A stretch of DNA of 51,326 nucleotides. It comes from a virus. Both the position numbers and the translations under genes were made by a program. Location: IMG/VR virus record IMGVR_UViG_3300044726_000183, positions 1 through 51,326 of that record. One strand, 5' to 3'. Each line of letters starts with the position of its first letter. Position 1 is the stretch's first letter. Below the pieces are notes generated by a model. That model saw only the letters and a list, made by a program, of their open reading frames with translations, did not search any database and was not told the DNA's origin. Of the stretch, positions 47,832 through 51,326 are shown piece after piece.

Positions 47832-48243
47832 CGAAGGCTCCAATCGCGAACTTGAAGATGTCGCCATTCTGGACCGTCTTCGAGGCGGTGAGGGCCCCAT
47901 GCAGGAGCATGTTGCCGGCGCCGATGGTGGCGGAACTGTTGACGGCGCAGTGGCTCACCGTGGCCGACCAGTTGGCCGACGCCGTGGGGAAGGTGATGTC
48001 CGCAACGTTGTCGGTGAGCCCGCCGGTGGCGTCGGGCGCCGTCCAGTTTGCATCGAGCGGCGGCACATCCACGCGGTTGTAGGAGCCGGTGCTGGTGAGC
48101 TCCGACTGCGAGGCCCCGGTGCCGGCGTCCGTTGGAGAGGCCGAGCAGAGGGAGAAGCCAAGGACGGTCGGCTTCGTGTAGGAAGCCGTGCGGAATATGT
48201 GGGCCCGAAGCTGCCCTTCGAGGTAATCGGACATTGCCGACAT
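47815..48243 (-). CDS. Hypothetical virion protein (142 aa)
   Basis: Start 48243 has GAGGAG ten bases ahead. Strand-rich protein (MSDYLEGQLRAHIFRTASYT; GLTDNVADITFPTASANWSA; ATIGAGNMLLHGALTASKTV). Repeated T/S-rich strands and no charge clusters resemble small capsid or tail surface proteins. No family was recognised. Confidence 0.5.
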   Translation of the reverse strand: MSAMSDYLEGQLRAHIFRTASYTKPTVLGFSLCSASPTDAGTGASQSELTSTGSYNRVDVPPLDANWTAPDATGGLTDNVADITFPTASANWSATVSHCAVNSSATIGAGNMLLHGALTASKTVQNGDIFKFAIGAFDVTFA

Positions 48244-48247
48244 CGGC

Positions 48248-48511
48248 CTACTCCTCGCGAACCGGCAGGCCGTTGAGCCGCCGGAAAAGGTTGCTTGGCC
48301 GGAGCACGGCCTTGGCAACGTGGATGGTTGGGTAGCGCGGGTCCTCGGGTTCGGTCTCCACCGTGACGAGGATTCCGCGCTTCGGGTGCCGTACCACCTG
48401 AACGTCCATCGGCACCCCCGGAAGGGAGTTGGAGACAACGTTGCGGATGGCGACCCGGAGGTCGTCCAGCAACGTCATCACCACTTCATCCGAGAGGGCC
48501 ACGGCGCTCAT
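48248..48511 (-). CDS. Hypothetical protein (87 aa)
   Basis: Begins MSAVALSDEVVMTLLDDLRV. An N-terminal helix and a strand pair (DVQVVRHPKRGILVTVETEP) form a small alpha/beta domain. Size and place in the connector section could suit a head-completion or tail-adaptor protein. ATGA overlap upstream. Confidence 0.45.
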   Translation of the reverse strand: MSAVALSDEVVMTLLDDLRVAIRNVVSNSLPGVPMDVQVVRHPKRGILVTVETEPEDPRYPTIHVAKAVLRPSNLFRRLNGLPVREE

Positions 48512-49269
48512 TCGGTGGCGACCAACTCTCCCGCAGCCGCCGCGGCGCCATCGAGAGGGGCAGCCGTGGGGAAGGTGCCGGCCCGGAGGCCCTCCACCTT
48601 CGCGGTGAGCTCCATGAGGATGGCCGCCATCGCGGGCATGTCGCCGCTGCTGTTGTTGGCGCTGTCCGCCATGCGCTCGATGAGTGCGTCGATGCGCTCC
48701 TGCCGGTTGGATTCGCGCTCGCGCTGGCGCTGCTTGAACTCATCGGAGTGCGCCTTCTCGAAGTGGTTCAGCGCGTCGAAGGGCTGCGAGAACTTGCGCT
48801 TCTTGCAGCGCATGTACGTCGCCGGGCAGGGGATGGTGAGTTCCGGCGGGGCGATGCCCTCCGGCGGGCGGGGCAGCCATCCCTTCGCCACGTAGTAGAA
48901 GAGGTGAGCCTTCACGAGCGGCCGCTTCACACCCGTGACCGGGTGCCAGAGGTAGACCTTCTCCCGGTCGGTGTTGGTGTTGGTGAGCGTCCCTTGGAAG
49001 AGTTCTTCCCCGGTGCCGATGCGGAAGAGGCGGGTTCCATCCTCGGTGCCGAGGGGGTTCTCTTCCTCGAAGTTGCCTTCGCTGTTGGCGACGGAGAAGG
49101 TCGCGCCCTTCCCCTCTAGGAGGAGAAGCTCAGCTTCTGTGAGGTTGAGCTCCTCTCCACCGAGGGTCGGCAGTACGCCCGCACCAATCCCCGCAAGCTG
49201 TTGCACCTCGGAAGGGCTGAGTTCCCGAGGCTCGCTACTTGGGCGGGCGACTGTCGATGCTTTCGCCAT
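48508..49269 (-). CDS. Structural-operon protein with zinc-finger-like segment (253 aa)
   Basis: Residues 90-145 are strand-rich. CPATYMRCKKRKFSQPFDAL (C148, C155), followed by NHFEKAHSDEF (H169, H174), has a C2H2-like order with a long loop. A helical Arg/Glu segment (KQRQRERESNRQERIDALIE) and an Ala-rich end follow. A nucleic-acid-binding protein among head genes could touch packaged DNA or assist packaging. Both overlaps are short (ATGA, TAATG). No family was recognised. Confidence 0.5.
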   Translation of the reverse strand: MAKASTVARPSSEPRELSPSEVQQLAGIGAGVLPTLGGEELNLTEAELLLLEGKGATFSVANSEGNFEEENPLGTEDGTRLFRIGTGEELFQGTLTNTNTDREKVYLWHPVTGVKRPLVKAHLFYYVAKGWLPRPPEGIAPPELTIPCPATYMRCKKRKFSQPFDALNHFEKAHSDEFKQRQRERESNRQERIDALIERMADSANNSSGDMPAMAAILMELTAKVEGLRAGTFPTAAPLDGAAAAAGELVATE

Positions 49270-49721
49270 TAGACGCGGCTCCCGCGGTCTTCGCGGATGG
49301 CCGCGATGATGTCGGCCTTGAGCGAGGCCCCGCCGAGGTCCACCTCTTCGTCTTCGGCGAGCTCCTTGAGGTCCGCGACGGTCATCCCGTCGAGTTCATC
49401 AGTGCCGCGGAGGTCGAGGTCGCCCTTGGCTTTCGCGTCGGCGTCTTCATCGCCGGCCTTGAGCTTCGCGAGGACGCCCTCGTCCTCCGGGGGCACCACC
49501 GTGAAGCCCTTGGCGATGTAGCTGTCGATGTTCTGCGCCGGCAGTTCGACAACCTTGGGGATGTCGTTCCCCTCATCGTCATGGGTCGTGGTGGTGGGGT
49601 GCTGCACGAGGCAGGTGAAGCCGTTCAAGTTCGAGCGGTACATCTGCTTCTGCGTGTTGCCGTCGTCCTCGCCGTAGCTGGCGAGCTTGTCGAGGACTTC
49701 CTGTGTGTCGATGAGGGCCAT
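49269..49721 (-). CDS. Structural-operon protein with HeH/SAP-like C-terminus (150 aa)
   Basis: Residues 1-80 form a strand-rich unit (NGFTCLVQHPTTTTHDDEGN; AQNIDSYIAKGFTVV). An acidic linker precedes residues 111-143, DGMTVADLKELAEDEEVDLG and then ASLKADIIAAIRE, which match the helix-extended-loop-helix pattern of SAP/HeH DNA-binding motifs. It may link capsid to DNA or act as a head decoration. Family placement is from pattern only. Confidence 0.55.
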   Translation of the reverse strand: MALIDTQEVLDKLASYGEDDGNTQKQMYRSNLNGFTCLVQHPTTTTHDDEGNDIPKVVELPAQNIDSYIAKGFTVVPPEDEGVLAKLKAGDEDADAKAKGDLDLRGTDELDGMTVADLKELAEDEEVDLGGASLKADIIAAIREDRGSRV

Positions 49722-49723
49722 GA

Positions 49724-49867
49724 TTACTTCCCCTTCTTCGATGCGTAGGGGTTGCCCTTCCGCATGTTCGGCGCCGCAGGCCCGCGGCGTTTGCCGCCGG
49801 CCATGTTGCCACCCTTCTTGATGGCACTTTTCACGGCGCTGGTGTTCTTGCCGTAGTTCTCACTCAT
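49724..49867 (-). CDS. Very basic 47-residue protein
   Basis: Starts MSENYGKNTSAVKSAIKKGG in an ATGA overlap and ends NMRKGNPYASKKGK, with ten Lys and three Arg and few acids. A DNA- or capsid-binding peptide is likely from charge and position. No family was recognised. Confidence 0.5.
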   Translation of the reverse strand: MSENYGKNTSAVKSAIKKGGNMAGGKRRGPAAPNMRKGNPYASKKGK

Positions 49868-50322
49868 GTCGCAATCCTTTGCAGATGGCCGCCGTACCCG
49901 AAGGAAGAGCGCCCGACCTTTTGCTTCTCCATGTTGTCGGCGATGTCGGGGAGTTGCTTGTTGATGGCGCGCTGGAGCTCCGTGACGCGGATGGCTTTGT
50001 CGGCCGCCCGCTTCTGTAGCTCTTCCGCCCGCCAGAGCAGGCAGTCTTCCACCTGCGCCCACTCCACTTCACCGCCGCATGGAACCGAGACCATTGAACC
50101 CCCGGTCGCCGGGCCGAGGACCTTGGCGAGGTGAACGAGTTTGTTCGCATCGTTGCGGTCCACGGCATAGACGACAGCTACCCGGTGGGAACCTTTGAGG
50201 TGGCCCAGCCCGAGCGTGAAGCATTCCACCGCACTCAAATCCATGTCGCGGTATTCGACAGGGCAGAAGTCGCGGTGGATTGCATCCACGCTCTCAGGAT
50301 TGGCCTTCTTCACGATTTCCAA
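49864..50322 (-). CDS. Hypothetical protein (152 aa)
   Basis: TTG start with AGAGG about ten bases upstream. An alpha/beta first half (HRVAVVYAVDRNDANKLVHL; VPCGGEVEWAQVEDCLLWRA) is followed by a helical, Arg/Lys/Glu second half. Cys residues are present but form no clear metal site. Position after the decoration-like gene suggests a head protein. Confidence 0.45.
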   Translation of the reverse strand: MEIVKKANPESVDAIHRDFCPVEYRDMDLSAVECFTLGLGHLKGSHRVAVVYAVDRNDANKLVHLAKVLGPATGGSMVSVPCGGEVEWAQVEDCLLWRAEELQKRAADKAIRVTELQRAINKQLPDIADNMEKQKVGRSSFGYGGHLQRIAT

Positions 50323-50335
50323 CGGGTGAGACCTC

Positions 50336-50803
50336 TCAGTCGGAGTTGAAGTAGTCGAGCAGGACGGTCACCCCGCCGGCGGCCGGTGTGGTCCCCGACT
50401 TCGTGACCGTGAGTTCGAGCACGCCTTGATGCTCGGGGAAGCCGCCGGCGTTGCCCGGCGAGGCCACGTTCGGAGCGTTGCCCACCGTCTTCAGGGTGTA
50501 GTCGAGGGACTTCGCCGTCTTCGCCACCCACGCCGAGCTCACGCCCACCCCGAGGGGGTTCGAGAGCGCGTCGTTCGGCACGTCGGTGTCGTTCGTCAGC
50601 CACGCATAGCGGGCCGGGAGCGCCGGGGTGCCGAGCTTCACTTCGAGGAGGATGGTGGCGTGGGCCGCCTGTGCCGCCACGGGAATAGCCGTCACCTTCA
50701 CGATGCGGATTTTCCCGAGGTCGTGGTGGGACACGAAGCTGTCGGCGGCGCCAACCTCGCGATTGATGAGGACGACCTGTTCAGGAGCGTTTGGAGTTGC
50801 CAT
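50336..50803 (-). CDS. Decoration-like head protein (155 aa)
   Basis: First gene after the major capsid protein. Starts MATPNAPEQVVLINREVGAA after AAGGGG. Strand-rich throughout (IRIVKVTAIPVAAQAAHATI; HQGVLELTVTKSGTTPAAGG). Size and position fit a capsid decoration or cement protein. No sequence family was recognised. Confidence 0.55.
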   Translation of the reverse strand: MATPNAPEQVVLINREVGAADSFVSHHDLGKIRIVKVTAIPVAAQAAHATILLEVKLGTPALPARYAWLTNDTDVPNDALSNPLGVGVSSAWVAKTAKSLDYTLKTVGNAPNVASPGNAGGFPEHQGVLELTVTKSGTTPAAGGVTVLLDYFNSD

Positions 50804-50815
50804 GTCTGTGTCCCC

Positions 50816-51326
50816 TTAAATCGGCGGCGTGGCGTCAGCGGTGACCGCGAAGCCGAACTGGTCTTCGAGCTCGCCGGTGCCGTACTGGCTGGTGACAACG
50901 ATGTCCCACGCGCGGAGGTGGATGTTGCGCTCCTGCTCGCGCTTCATCGAGTGGGCGGTGTTGATGAGGAGGAGGGCCTCCCTCGACAGAACTGCCCCAA
51001 TCGCATCGGCTTGGACATCGATGGGGATGAGCGGGTGCAGGTCCACCGGGATTCCGAAGAGGCCCTGAACAACGTAATCCTCGGAGAGGCGCTGCGTCAG
51101 GCCGGTCGGAATCGGGGCCGCGTTCGAGCCGATGGTGTCGGCTTCGATGAGCACGTCGTACCAGTGGTACGGGTGGAGGATGGCCGCATACGGCATCGGT
51201 GCCGGCTCGTCCTGCCCAGCTTCCGAGCCGGCGGAGAGGCGGGTGTACGCCGCGGCCAGCTTGGTCGATGAGTAGGCGGCGCCGGCAGCACCGAGGTCCC
51301 GAGAGAACCCGGCGAAGAGGGCGATG
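50816..51326 (-). CDS. Major capsid protein, C-terminal part (continues from base 1)
   Basis: Bases 51188 down to 50819 supply the last 123 residues plus the split codon, ending VTADATPPI and a TAA at 50818-50816. Bases 51189-51326 duplicate residues already encoded at 1-138. This part includes HPYHWYDVLIEADTIG, a loop region with GLFGIPVDLHPLIP, and the MKREQERNIHLRAWDIV strand-helix leading to YGTGELEDQFGF, the last often seen near the C-terminus of HK97-type shells. The ATG at 51196 is internal, not a start. Confidence 0.8.
   Translation of the reverse strand, partial: IALFAGFSRDLGAAGAAYSSTKLAAAYTRLSAGSEAGQDEPAPMPYAAILHPYHWYDVLIEADTIGSNAAPIPTGLTQRLSEDYVVQGLFGIPVDLHPLIPIDVQADAIGAVLSREALLLINTAHSMKREQERNIHLRAWDIVVTSQYGTGELEDQFGFAVTADATPPI
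51189..51326. repeat. Terminal direct repeat, right copy
   Basis: Matches 1-138 at 137 of 138 positions (difference at 51200). The unique genome length is therefore 51,188 bases if the ends are joined. Confidence 0.95.

Noticed and set aside
47832-47900. N-terminal extension of the 158-aa gene
   Set aside because: It overlaps the previous gene deeply and lacks a ribosome site; ATG 47831 has GGAG at the right distance.
48244-48438. 65-codon N-terminal extension of the 142-aa gene
   Set aside because: It is antisense-like, Arg/Ser-rich sequence over the 87-aa gene. ATG 48243 has GAGGAG upstream.
1-51326. Integrase, repressor, transposase or insertion sequence
   Set aside because: None recognised in any frame, so there is no support for a temperate lifestyle or mobile element here.

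Overview
The window is one complete or near-complete tailed-phage genome presented as a linear string. The last 138 bases repeat the first 138 with a single substitution, and joining the ends (51,188 unique bases) restores one uninterrupted 298-codon major capsid gene. Base composition is roughly two-thirds G+C by eye. There are many GTG/TTG starts, many 4-base stop/start overlaps, and three places where a -10-like hexamer sits 7 to 9 bases before an ATG (possible leaderless mRNAs). Together these hint at a high-GC host, perhaps actinobacterial, but no gene proves the host. No tape-measure, tail-tube or sheath protein was recognised, while the head operon carries very large internal-virion-type proteins, so a short-tailed (podovirus-like) particle is my best inference. 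No integrase, repressor, tRNA, rRNA or CRISPR array was seen.

Late block (minus strand, about 28 kb, read from 15.7 kb down to 1 and then across the join from 51.3 kb down to 37.5 kb): a small helix-turn-helix protein, TerL, portal, a 166-aa protein, a virion protein with a decayed M23 fold, a 708-aa Ala/Pro-rich protein, a 2141-aa polyvalent protein with ART-like and ParB-like domains, a scaffold-like protein, the major capsid protein, ten smaller head or connector candidates, a His-rich fibre with three collar-like repeats, a DNRLRE-like protein, two large probable tail proteins, a 584-aa fibre, a 110-aa protein, an intact M23 endolysin and a two-helix holin. Almost all of these genes overlap or abut, so they are probably translationally coupled.

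Mosaic island (15.75 to 20.83 kb): short plus and minus genes alternate. Several encode Cys/His-rich probable zinc-binding proteins and two encode small membrane proteins. The best TerS candidate lies here, detached from TerL. A 700-base gene-free stretch (20.83 to 21.53 kb) follows, full of inverted repeats, and I read it as the early control region.

Early block (plus strand, 21.5 to 37.5 kb): about twenty tightly packed small genes, mostly of unknown function, the first three separated by copies of one GGGCCCGC hairpin. DNA-metabolism genes follow: an SNF2-type helicase, a PD-(D/E)XK nuclease, a coiled-coil protein, a probable recombination or ssDNA-binding protein with an SSB-like acidic tip, a TOPRIM primase fused to a RepA-like ATPase, a lipoprotein with a lytic-transglycosylase-like domain, and a RuvC-like resolvase. 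No DNA polymerase is visible, so replication probably uses the host enzyme. The early and late blocks converge on a strong stem-loop with a T-tract at 37.49 to 37.54 kb. The sequence GATC is nearly absent: I found two sites where composition predicts about 150.
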